A stretch of DNA of 64,000 bases from positions 124,001 to 188,000 of the forward strand of contig JAAEAF010001553.1 of NCBI GenBank assembly GCA_011037195.1. Reading direction: 5' to 3'. The position numbers were made by a program, and so were the translations under genes. The DNA is from Triatoma infestans (taxonomy: Eukaryota; Arthropoda; Insecta; Hemiptera; Reduviidae). This document shows positions 22,406 to 31,152 of the stretch, in pieces. Numbering within the stretch: position 1 is the stretch's first letter; each line of letters opens with the position of its first letter. The notes under the pieces were generated by a model. The model saw only the letters and a list, made by a program, of their open reading frames with translations. It had not been told where the DNA came from and did not search any database.

Positions 22406-22849
22406 CATTCTTCTTCTTAATCCCATATCACCCTTATCCCTAATCCTTAACCTTCCTATCCCTGGATCCCACTCTTTTTCGTCCCCGAGGATACGACTGG
22501 AAATTAGTACTCGTGGAGACTTACAAATGTTGCTCACAAACATAGTGCCGAACATAAATAATCTCATATATCCAATCAAGTTCACCCATCTCATTGAGAA
22601 TAATAAAATGTATATTTTAAAACAAATTATAATTTCAATAAATTCTATTTCAAAAAAAAATATAAACATGTTTTATTTATATTTTATTTTTACGCCACCA
22701 TTTAGCATTCAAGACATCAAAGTTAAAGTTATTGTAATACTATATTAAGCAGTTATGTAGAGTTATTTCACTTGGGATGGTTCATGGTCAGGTTTTTGCT
22801 ATAAGAAGGGGTCCATGGGCATAGTAAGCTTGGGAACCACTGGTCTACA
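22406..22849. other. No gene seen
   Basis: AT-rich DNA between two element remnants. Open frames on both strands show no motif. Confidence 0.5.
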
Positions 22850-23012
22850 ATGATGTTCAAAGATGTACAAGACAGTTTTCGTCCGTTTAGTGGAGAAGAT
22901 AATTTTTCCATCGAAGTGTGGATAGATGAATTTGAAGAAACAGCAAAAATCATGCAATGGAATAACCTCGAAAAACTAGTGCATGCAAAAATATCACGAA
23001 GTATGTATAAAA
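22850..23012 (+). pseudogene. Gypsy-type gag fragment
   Basis: About 45 residues (FRPFSGEDNFSIEVWIDEFEE, then WNNLEKLVHAK) match the start of the gag domain in many insect Gypsy elements, where an FSG.D....W...FE pattern is typical. The similarity stops at about 23000, just before the stem-loop of the second CRESS-like element, so this marks its left insertion border. Confidence 0.6.
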
Positions 23013-23056
23013 CGTACGCGTACGAGTATATCTAGTGTTACTTATATACTCGTACG
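23013..23056 (+). promoter_or_regulatory. Origin stem-loop with TAGTGTTAC, copy 2
   Basis: CGTACGAGTATAT (23019-23031) pairs perfectly with ATATACTCGTACG (23044-23056), a 13-bp stem around a 12-base loop CTAGTGTTACTT. The loop holds TAGTGTTAC, one base from the CRESS-virus nonanucleotide TAGTATTAC, on the same strand as Rep. CGTACG is also repeated in tandem on the left (23013-23024) and could serve as iterons. The Rep ATG follows 13 bases later (23069). This is the standard origin layout of small circular Rep-encoding viruses. Confidence 0.85.
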
Positions 23057-23068
23057 GGTTAAGAAAGG

Positions 23069-24190
23069 ATGTCTAGTAAGAAAGTTTCTAAGTGTGAAGG
23101 TCATCAAGCTGGACCATCTGGTGCAGGCTCAGACAAGTCGGTTCAACGATCACGCCAGCGTGCGTCATCTTCTTTTTTTATCACTTGGCCATATGGTGGG
23201 GAGTGTCCTCCCAGACTTAGTGCTATAGAACTTGAACTTGTTCTGTTCTGTTCTATTGTATTGCCGTAAGTGTTGAACGAGGTCAGAGAGGAAGACAGAG
23301 TGAGTACCATATTCATTGTTATGTTGAATTCAAGGAGAAATTATTATTGACAGAAATATCTGAGTATTTTAGAGCTGTTTTTAATTGTACAAGTTTGGAT
23401 GTACAAAAGTGTCGTTCACGACGTAATGTTTTAAAATACATTACAAAAGAGGACGAAGAGTACTTAACTAATTGTTGTCGCATTTCGGAATTATTTTTAT
23501 GTGCTCAAAGTTTTTATTATTTCAAAAATATGCAAACGTTTCAGTTTTCTCACCCATTTATTATCGAGGATAGAAATAATTATAAATTCTTAATGAATAT
23601 GTATGAGGAGGTTCGTAGTAAAACAAAAATAGGATATTCATATATTTATCCCGAAATTAAAGCGGACATTGATTGGGCTTCTGAAGTTTATGATTGGTGG
23701 GATACCTATGTAACCACTAAATATTATTATAAGAAGAAGCATTTATATCTTTATGGTCCTTCTAATGTTGGGAAAAGTACGTTAGTTATGCAGCTTGTGT
23801 TAAGCAGCTATTGCCAAGCATTAAGTTAAGTTTTCCATTTGATTTATTTAATTGTAGTCATCGGTGTATAGTTTTTGAGGAATTCAATCTTCAAAATTGG
23901 GATTTTGATTTTATAAAAAAATTATTAGCTGGTGATTATGTGACATTAAATCGGAAATATTGTGATAACAAACGCTATAGGAATGAGTATCCTATTATAA
24001 TGGTTTCCAACTATCCTCCTTGTACATCTGCGGAATTTCAGAACAGGGTAAAGGTAATATATGCACATTCTTTTTGGTTACAGGTCTCCGTAGATTCTCT
24101 TATTACTTCTACTGAGGATGCCTTTTATGTACCGTCGTCGCCGGTTTCCTCGGACATATTATCGTCACCGGTTTTATCGCCTTCGTAGAG
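23069..24190 (+). pseudogene. rep: CRESS-type Rep, near full length, frame-broken (copy 2)
   Basis: Rolling-circle Rep with both halves. It starts at ATG 23069 (MSSKKVSKCEG) after the origin stem-loop. Motif I: SSFFITWPYGG (about 23156). A frame break lies near 23240-23270. Motif II: YHIHCYVEF, the HUH site (23305). Motif III: LKYITKED, with nicking Tyr and Lys (about 23428). Linker: HPFIIEDRNNYKFL, shared with copy 1. SF3 helicase: Walker A LYGPSNVGKST (about 23752), a second frame break near 23800-23825, Walker B CIVFEEFN (about 23857), motif C PIIMVSNYPP (about 23992). The combined span is about 370 codons, normal or slightly long for a CRESS Rep. Every known catalytic motif survives, so decay seems recent. 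AT-rich codon use matches the surroundings. The two frame breaks make it inactive as it stands, unless they are assembly errors. Confidence 0.88.
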
Positions 24191-24300
24191 GTATAAATAA
24201 GAATAAAGTTCACACTAATCTTTGTACTACTGTTCGCAGCTGTGCTCGAGTAAGCGGGTGTTTGCAGGATCATCATCACTTTAAACATTTAAACTACTAA
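24118..24300 (+). CDS. Arg-rich ORF overlapping Rep end, capsid-like
   Basis: ATG at 24118 opens a 60-codon frame that overlaps the Rep C-terminus by about 70 bases in another frame. The first 24 residues are packed with Arg, Tyr and Phe (MPFMYRRRRFPRTYYRHRFY). Such an Arg-rich N-terminal arm is typical of capsid proteins of circular Rep-encoding viruses, where it binds DNA and directs nuclear import. The rest (NKNKVHTNLC, DHHHFKHL) is not recognised, and the frame stops far short of a capsid's usual 200 or more residues. The assignment rests on composition and on its position next to Rep. It could also be an unrelated short frame. Confidence 0.5.
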   Translation: MPFMYRRRRFPRTYYRHRFYRLRRGINKNKVHTNLCTTVRSCARVSGCLQDHHHFKHLNY

Positions 24301-24575
24301 ATTCTGATTGTAACAATGATAGCAATATTTTAAAAGGATATAGTAAATTATTTGGTAAAGCGCGGCTTCTGTCGGTTCTATGGATAATTGATTTGTTTGA
24401 TATACATCATGTGAGACATCTGAATACTGGTCAGAGTAAAAATGTATTTGATAAGTTAAGTGGGTATTACAATAGTAAATATAACGAGGAGAAATTGGAT
24501 GGAGCAAGTTATCACTTTGATAAAGAAGTCACTCAAAATGACTTGTCTGCTGATGGTCCTAATTTTTTTGAATAA
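24282..24575 (+). pseudogene. Unrecognised open frame after the capsid-like ORF
   Basis: A 97-codon open frame in a different phase follows directly: NILKGYSKLFGKARLL near its start and KLSGYYNSKYNEEKLDGASY further on. Composition looks coding (Asn, Lys, Tyr rich) and its length and place would suit a capsid remainder after a frame break. No motif supports that, so the function is unknown. Confidence 0.35.
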
Positions 24576-25039
24576 GCATAAATTCAGGAGTTATTAAATA
24601 CATAATAAATATGGACTAGTAACGTATGTTACAATTTTAAAATATAAAAGGAAAAACTAATTTGAATCACATGGACTCTCTTGAAATCAATAAAAATTAA
24701 CAAGTATACGTATAACAGTATTTTATAACCATAGGTAAGCTTAATTTGTGGACATATAAATATTGCATTGTGACAAAATAAAAAATTTTGAAATTCATAT
24801 TGTAAAAAACAATGTACTTTGCAGAATCTGAAAATGACCCCCGAGGATGACACGTGTAAGGCCGGGCGAAAGTTGAGGCGCAGTTAAGTGAGGTGGCGCA
24901 GGGTGACTCACCGCAGATTTCTGTAATCAACAGAAGTCTATACAACAGCGAATGTTTGTATGAGGTGGCGCAGTGTTAGTACGCCGTGTGCCTGCGATAG
25001 CCTGCGGTCTAAGCACAAAACCATCGTGACTTTTCGTTC
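24576..25039. other. Non-coding junction
   Basis: AT-rich to 24840, then a GC-richer stretch with GTGAGGTGGCGCAG near 24889 and GAGGTGGCGCAGTG near 24962. The repeated GGTGGCGCAG may belong to the Harbinger end. No gene seen. Confidence 0.4.
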
Positions 25040-25190
25040 ATGTGTGCCAGAAGAAATATGGAGGAAAAGTTAATTGAAGCCGTTCGGTGTAGAAAAGTTT
25101 TATATGACACAAGTGATGTTAATTACATGAAAGCCAAATTAAAACAGCAGTTATGGGAGGAAATTGCGATGGAGGTTAGGCTGAAAACAG
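25040..25190 (+). pseudogene. MADF-domain start, Harbinger accessory gene
   Basis: From ATG 25040 or 25058 the frame reads MEEKLIEAVRCRKVLYDTSD, then NYMKAKLKQQLWEEIAMEV, the first two helices of a MADF (Myb/SANT-like) domain. PIF/Harbinger transposons carry such a DNA-binding protein next to the transposase, here in the facing orientation. The similarity ends after about 45 residues, possibly at an intron or a truncation. Confidence 0.6.
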
Positions 25191-25460
25191 GAATTAATTT
25201 TTTAATTTTTATTTTCTATTTTTGGATATTTAAACACAAACATCGCTAAGTAAATAAACATAAACATCGCTAAGTAAATAAACATAACATCGCTAAGCTA
25301 CACACTTCACACATTATCTTTTAACCTATACTCTACAACAGAATAGTTTGGCTGTTCCCTCTAAAAATATATGCATTTTTCTTCTTTCTCTTCTAAAATA
25401 ACGCAATTTTGCCACATTTGCTGCCCTTTGTACGTACGTACGTACCGCACGTACATTTTA

Positions 25461-26331
25461 CTATTTTCCTCTCAATACGCTGTCTCTCTGCCAGGGCAGC
25501 GATCCTGTTGGTGAATTGAAGTATTCTGTGAAGTTTTGACGAACCGAAAAAGCTTTAGATGGACTTCGGGTATTAATTTTACGCAGTGAAAGTAGCTGAT
25601 GTTCCGGTATATCTTCGGAGACTTCTTCGATTTGTGAGACTGTAGAATTTCTTAAGTAGTTATGCAGCAAGCAAGATGCTTTTACAATTTTCACTACACT
25701 GTCTAATTTGCATTCAAATGGTGAACGAAAAACACGAAAACGGGAAGCAAGAATACCGAAAGAACATTCCACAGTTTGTCGAGCCCGCGAAAGTCTATAA
25801 TTAAATACTTTGTTTTCGTAATTCCGTGACACTTCGTTTTGGGAATGGTCGCATTAAATTTTCACACAAAGGAAAAGCTTCGTCTCCTAAAAAAACATGA
25901 AATTGGATCATCGATTGTAGGTATTAGAGAAGCTGGAGGGATATTTAAAGTTTAGATTTTAATTTTTTTTGCTAAAAGACTGCTAGCAAAAATGTTTCCA
26001 TCACTAAATCGTCCCATTGAGCCAACATCAATAGTAACGAATTTGTAGTTTGAGTCCACAACGGCCATTAATACAGTAGAGAAACTATGTTTATGATTAA
26101 AAAATGAGGAACCACTTGAACCTGCTTCTTTATCAATACATGCTTCCCATCAATAGCTCCGATGCAATCTGGAAATTGCCACTTTTCTTCGAAACCATGG
26201 GCAATTGACGACCAATCTTCTGCTGTTGGTTCTGGCATACATATCGGTTGCATATGTTTCCAAATAGCTCCTGCTAGTTCATTAACAATTTTGGATACTG
26301 TTCGATCACTCATCCTGTAGCTGTAGCCCAA
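25461..26331 (-). pseudogene. PIF/Harbinger transposase, frame-broken
   Basis: Minus-strand DDE transposase. N-terminal part from 26331: SDRTVSKIVNELAGAIW, FPDCIGAIDGKHVLI with the first catalytic Asp (about 26160). After a frame change, STVLMAVVDSNYKFVTIDVG with the second Asp (about 26050-26075), then GRFSDGNIFASS. Next FLGDEAFPL, which holds the third acidic residue (about 25880), then NYRLSRARQTVECSFGILASRF (about 25800) and the C-terminus to 25461. At least three frame changes and two stops. All three catalytic acidic positions are still visible. Confidence 0.82.
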
Positions 26332-26458
26332 ACTTTTAAAGGAGTTTCCTGAAGCAATGTATATAATAATAAAACATTTTTAACAAAAATTGAAACGATT
26401 TTAAAAATGCACTTAAAAGTATGAAATAATAATTTAATATTGATTAAAAGGGTTCTAT

Positions 26459-26612
26459 CTTTTGAAGTAGGCGCCACATGATCATTAATTTTCTTAGTAT
26501 TTGACTAATAATATAAAATGGAAGAAAGGATTAAGAAGTTCTGTATTTGCAACAAAACATCCAAAGTATAGGCTTAATGTCATAGAAAACTTGGGGCGCC
26601 AACTTCAAAAAG
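26459..26612. repeat. 154-bp imperfect inverted-repeat element
   Basis: TTTTGAAGTAGGCGCCAC (26461-26478) faces GGCGCCAACTTCAAAAAG (26595-26612), giving a near-perfect 16-bp terminal inverted repeat around an AT-rich core. It could be a very short MITE or a Harbinger end. No target duplication is clear. Confidence 0.35.
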
Positions 26613-26741
26613 TATACAAACTATATTTAATCCTTATTAACTTATTTTTTTTATACTTCTTAGTGCATTTTGTAGTCGGTTGAAACAATGTATTTTTATG
26701 TAAATTTTGAATCTCGGTTCGAAAGCTGAAATTTCGAAATT

Positions 26742-26780
26742 TACCCTATCTCCCTCCTCCGTCCCAAGCGGGGCGTGACA
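26742..26780 (+). repeat. 5' LTR stub of errantivirus-like element
   Basis: TACCCTATCTCCCTCCTCCG plus GTCCCAAGCGGGGCGTGACA is identical, apart from one base, to the last 39 bases of the 3' LTR (35038-35076). Upstream of 26742 there is no match to the LTR, so nearly the whole 5' LTR is gone. Without it the element lacks its promoter. Confidence 0.85.
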
Positions 26781-26782
26781 AT

Positions 26783-26800
26783 TGGTGTCAGGTCCGGTGG
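26783..26800 (+). promoter_or_regulatory. Primer-binding site candidate
   Basis: TTGGTGTCAGGTCCGGTG begins two bases after the LTR stub; the TGG start is expected for pairing with a tRNA CCA end. The tRNA species is not assigned. Confidence 0.5.
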
Positions 26801-27044
26801 GGTGATTAATTTCACCCCTTACCCACGTTCTCGAACCTTATCTTAATTCTGAAGATACTGAGGACTTTTGGAGGGCCTTCAGGAGCAGTTAGAATCCCTC
26901 AGGCTCGTCAATGAGCAGCCCTGAACTTACAGACAGAAAAGGGCGCCAGGCTGGAGGGAGAGCTGAGCGCGCTTAGATCGCGGAGCCGGGAATCGGGGCC
27001 AGATACCCAAGAAGAGGGGGCATGTTCCCCAAGTAAAAAGGGAC

Positions 27045-28472
27045 ATGTCGGTTCACAATTTAATCAAGCCGTGGAGCGGGGAGGCCGACGCGGGTCCCGT
27101 AGAAGACTTCCTAAATAATTTCAGCGCAGTGGCCTGTATGGGAAATTGGACGGATTTAGACAAACGAACCATTTGTCGCATGAAACTCACCGGACCGGCG
27201 GCAGCGTGTCTATCGGCCCGTCCGGAACTTCTGCGAGGGGAGGCAACCTTCGAAGAGTACCAGCGAGTGTTGCGAGAGAGGTTTCGAACGCCTTTAGGGC
27301 CGGAGTACTCGCTCTTGGCGATGTCGCACTTATCTCAGAATCCAGACGAGGGAGTGCATGAATTCGCTGACAGGTGTCGGAAATTAGGGGACGATTCGCT
27401 CCCTAAGCCCCCACCAGGGCAGGCGAGTGATTGGGGTAGAGACATTCTGGACAAGGTTTCGTTAGCGGCGTTCATTAAGGGCCTAAGAAGCGACATACGC
27501 CTCCCACTTGAGTATAATCCTCCTCTCACCTTAGGAGAAGCGATTCAGCGCGCGGCGCGTATCGAGCTGACCCACAAGTCGGTGATGAAGTGCAAGAGCG
27601 TGTTCCGGGTCCCGTGCGACGAGGACACCCCGCGGGACCAGCGAGGTTCGAAAGCTGAGGCACTGAATTGTTACACCTGCGGCCGGAGGGGCCACTTTGC
27701 ACGTGACTGTCTGCGCCAGCAGGAGGTCGCGAGGCCCAACGGGGACAAGAAAAGAACCGGGGAGTATCGGCGACCCCGGGGAGGTCGGAGGTTTTGCTAC
27801 GTTTGTGGGGACGCATTTCATCTTTCCTATGACTGTCCTAGGCGGGTGCAGCGGGGCGAAGGATGCGGATGCAAAGAGCAATCCGGGCCTGTGAAAGAAC
27901 ACCCAAATGCTCGCCACCCACCTCGGGTGGACAAGAAGAGGGGAACCAAACTTACTCATACCGCACTTAGGGATCCGGTACGTTGGGGGCCTTTCCGTAG
28001 CGGCTACATTCGGAGAGAAAAGAGAGAATTACTGATAGACTCCGGGGCCGAGGTGTCTATCCTATGTAGGCCAGTGCCCGGTGTGAGGGTCGAGGCCGCA
28101 CCTATAGAGGCCTGGGGAGTAACGGGAGCTTCACTGCTAATCCAGGAGCTCGATTGTGTAATTGAAGTAGTGCCGATCAAGCATACTTTCGTAATTGCAG
28201 ACATCCGTCCAATCCAAGACGGTCTGCTGGGCTGGGACCTCATGGAAAAGCTGGGTATGGTGGTAGATGCGGGGAACCGGAGCATCTCACTTTTCTTGGG
28301 GCAGCCCCGAAGCGTGGAACCACAGATAGGAAGTCCGGAGATCATGACACCGAAAGTACGGGTCGTAGAACAGGAGTGCCCCGAGAGCTTCGTGCAGTTG
28401 GTAGAACGCGTGGACTCGGCTTTGCCAAGTGGGAGGGAAGGAAACAGCGTCCGATATCAGGATCCGGTATAA
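27045..28472 (+). CDS. gag-pro: Gag-protease, errantivirus-like element
   Basis: 475 codons, intact. The gag half (residues 1-200) includes WSGEADAGPVEDFLNNFSAV and a capsid-type region with SLLAMSHLSQNPDEGVHEFA. Two CCHC zinc knuckles follow at about residues 209-222 (CYTCGRRGHFARDC) and 247-260 (CYVCGDAFHLSYDC). The aspartic protease active site is LLIDSGAEVSIL (about residue 330), with a later GLLGWDLM motif. ATG 27045 follows a leader of 265 bases after the LTR stub. The stop lies inside the next frame (pol), which overlaps by about 97 bases in the -1 phase, consistent with ribosomal frameshifting. GC content is much higher than that of the surroundings. Confidence 0.85.
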   Translation: MSVHNLIKPWSGEADAGPVEDFLNNFSAVACMGNWTDLDKRTICRMKLTGPAAACLSARPELLRGEATFEEYQRVLRERFRTPLGPEYSLLAMSHLSQNPDEGVHEFADRCRKLGDDSLPKPPPGQASDWGRDILDKVSLAAFIKGLRSDIRLPLEYNPPLTLGEAIQRAARIELTHKSVMKCKSVFRVPCDEDTPRDQRGSKAEALNCYTCGRRGHFARDCLRQQEVARPNGDKKRTGEYRRPRGGRRFCYVCGDAFHLSYDCPRRVQRGEGCGCKEQSGPVKEHPNARHPPRVDKKRGTKLTHTALRDPVRWGPFRSGYIRREKRELLIDSGAEVSILCRPVPGVRVEAAPIEAWGVTGASLLIQELDCVIEVVPIKHTFVIADIRPIQDGLLGWDLMEKLGMVVDAGNRSISLFLGQPRSVEPQIGSPEIMTPKVRVVEQECPESFVQLVERVDSALPSGREGNSVRYQDPV

Positions 28473-31140
28473 GAAATGAGCGCCCCACTGAAATCCACCA
28501 TGTGAGATTGGCTCGGAAATTAACAATCCCCCCTTTTTGTGAACAGCTGGTGGAGAGCCGGGTGGAAATGGATGAGGGTATGGAAGTCGTGATGGAACCG
28601 GCATTGCAACTACCCCAGGGAGTTCGAGTGGGGCGAGCCATAGATATGGTTAGAAATGGGTCGGTCTACCTACAGCTGGTAAATCTATCGGCAGCTCCGG
28701 TCTCCCTCCCGGCCAAGCAGGTGATGGCGATCGCTGAGGAGTGTATGCCAGCACCGTCGGAAGATGCATCGGTACTGGCGGTGGGGGTAACAAGAGATCA
28801 CTCCCAGGAGTTAACCGACCAGGTGTTGGAGAAGTTAGCTCATCTAGACTCCCAGGCGGCTGAACGAGTAAAGCAGGTCCTCCTCCGGCATCTGTCGATA
28901 TTTGAGGAACCGGATGAGAAAGGGTGTACATGGCCAGTACAACACAAGATAGAAACCTTTGAGGAGCGGCCAGTTACGAAACGACCCTACCCGGTACCTT
29001 ACTATCAACGGGAAATAGTACACGAACACCTTAAGGGGATGTTAGAGCAGGGGTGATATGCCCGTCCGACAGTCCTTGGTCCGCCCCCGTTGTCTTGGTG
29101 AGGAAAAAGAGTCCTGACGGGGAGGAGAAGTTCCGATTGTGCACTGATTTCCGCGGCTTGAACGAGGTTACACGGACGGATGCCTATCCGCTTCCCTTGA
29201 TACAAGAGACGTTAGAGAGTTTGGGCCAGAGTAAGTGGTTCTCAACGTTAGACGCTAAGGGGGGCTACCACCAGATTCACATCCGCCCCCAGGATCGAGA
29301 GAAGACCGCCTTTACGACTTGTGGAGGTCACTATGAATACCAACGCATGGCTTTCGGGCTTGTCAACGCTTCAGCCACCTTCCAAGTGGGTAATGGATCA
29401 GGTCCTGTCGGAGGTAAAGGGCATCCATCAGCTGCTTCGTCTACCTGGATGACATAATTGTATATAGCTCGGATTTGGGAACACACGCGGAACGATTAGA
29501 CAAAATTTTAGCCCTCTTGGACCAGGCGAATCTTAAGCTAAACCTCTCGAAGTGCAATTTTTGTCAAACCGAAGTGCGGTATCTAGGACACTACGTTTCG
29601 GAATCAGGAGTAGGACCGGATCCGGAGAAAATTGTGGCCATCCGGAACTTCCCTGCCCCGACTAATGTCAAGGAATTGCGTGGGTTCTTGGGGCTTTCCG
29701 GTTACTACCGAAGGTTCATCGAGCATTATGCGACTATAGCTCGCCCGCTCACGACCCTATTGCGCAAGGAGCACAAGTTCGAGTGGGGCGAGGAGCAACA
29801 ACAAGCGTTTGACGCACTAAGAGAAGCTCTCACGTCAGAGTCGGTACTCATATACCCGAATTTCGCAGAGCCCTTTATCTTGGCCACAGATGCGTCCGGC
29901 CAGGCCCTGGGCGCTATTCTATCCCAGCAGAAGGATGGGTACGAAAAACCCGTGGCTTACGCCAGTCGCCAACTTAACCCAGCAGAGCAAAACTATTCAG
30001 CCACCGAAAGGGAACTTTTGGCGGCTGTATGGGCTACTCGCCAATTTCGGTGCTACCTACTAGGCCGCCCCTTCACACTGGTAACGGATCACGCGGCTTT
30101 GAAGTGGCTGCTCTCTTTAAAGGACCCCTCCTCCCGCCTCACGCGGTGGGCGCTGCGACTAGCTGAATATACCTTTACCGTAGTGCACAAGCCCGGGAGG
30201 CGGCATCAAAATGCAGACGCTCTCAGTAGGAGTGTCAATGGCATCCAACGGGCATTGCGTACGCTGGAGCTGGACCAGCTTATAGAGGAACAAGGGAAGG
30301 ATAAATGGTGTAAGAGCTTGGTGTCGAGTGGAAGCGGAAAGATATCCCGAGATGATAGAGGGGTTCTCTGTTGGGAGGGCGAGAAAATATTGGTCCCTGA
30401 GACGCTGCGGAATCAAATCCTACAACTCAGCCATGATGCCTGTTGGGCAGGGCATCCTGGTCAAGAGAGGACATTATCCAGAGTACGATTGACTTACTTC
30501 TGGCCCGGGATGGCTGCGGACGTGGCCCAGTATGTAAAGGCGTGTCACATTTGCGCCCAAAGAAAAACTCCTTCAGGACTTTGCGCTCGGCTGGCAACTC
30601 CATACGATGCTAAGGCTCCCTTCGAAATGGTGTCCCTAGACATTGTAGGGCCATTACCTACCACCCCTCGAGGGAATCGCTACATGTTAACTTTTATTGA
30701 CCATTGGACGAGATATGCAGAAGCCGTTCCACTGAGGGAGGAAACCGCTGAAGCCACGGCACAGGCCTTCGTAACGCATATCCTTGCAAGACATGGCACC
30801 CCTAAACGCCTTCTAACAGACCAAGGTAGAAACTTCGTTTCGGAAGTTTTTAAGTCCATGTGCAACCTACTCCGGATACAGAAGCTGCAAACAACCCCTT
30901 ATCACCCCCAGTGCAATGGCATGGTGGAGAGATTCCATAAGACCTTAAACGATGCCATTGCCCACTTCGTGCGACGGGATGGCAAGGACTGGGATAGGTG
31001 GGTGCCATACGCCTTGATGGCGTACCGGTCTACTCCTCATAGTTCGACAGGTTATACGCCCAATTTCCTATTATATGGGAGAGAATTAGATACCCCCGGG
31101 ACTTGCGGCTAAATAATATCAGCCGGAGACGCTAGCGGAA
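28376..31140 (+). pseudogene. pol: Pol of errantivirus-like element, frame-broken
   Basis: RT, RNase H and integrase in order. A spacer overlaps gag-pro. RT begins KRPYPVPYYQRE (28978). A frame break lies at about 29056, right before DSPWSAPVVLVRKK. FRGLNEVTRTDAYPLP and GGYHQIHIRPQDREKTAF follow. Two more breaks lie at 29390-29450 around the catalytic YLDD (about 29441). From 29475 a 545-codon frame carries RYLGHYVSESG, RGFLGLSGYYRRF, RNase H FILATDASGQALGAILSQ, GRRHQNADALSR, the integrase zinc finger HACWAGHPG...CHICAQRK, and the core with DIVGPLP, LLTDQGRNFVSEVF and NGMVERFHKTL (D, D, E all present). Breaks are single-base scale, so the copy is young. Confidence 0.88.
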
Positions 31141-31152
31141 CATGTTGACGCG

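Noticed and set aside
23069..24190. Parvovirus NS1 as an alternative for Rep
   Set aside because: Also HUH plus SF3, but the short spacing of motifs I-III, the length and the nonamer stem-loop fit CRESS viruses better.
27146..27959. Several frames on both strands within gag-pro
   Set aside because: Shadows of the intact 475-codon gag-pro frame, which has zinc knuckles and protease motifs.
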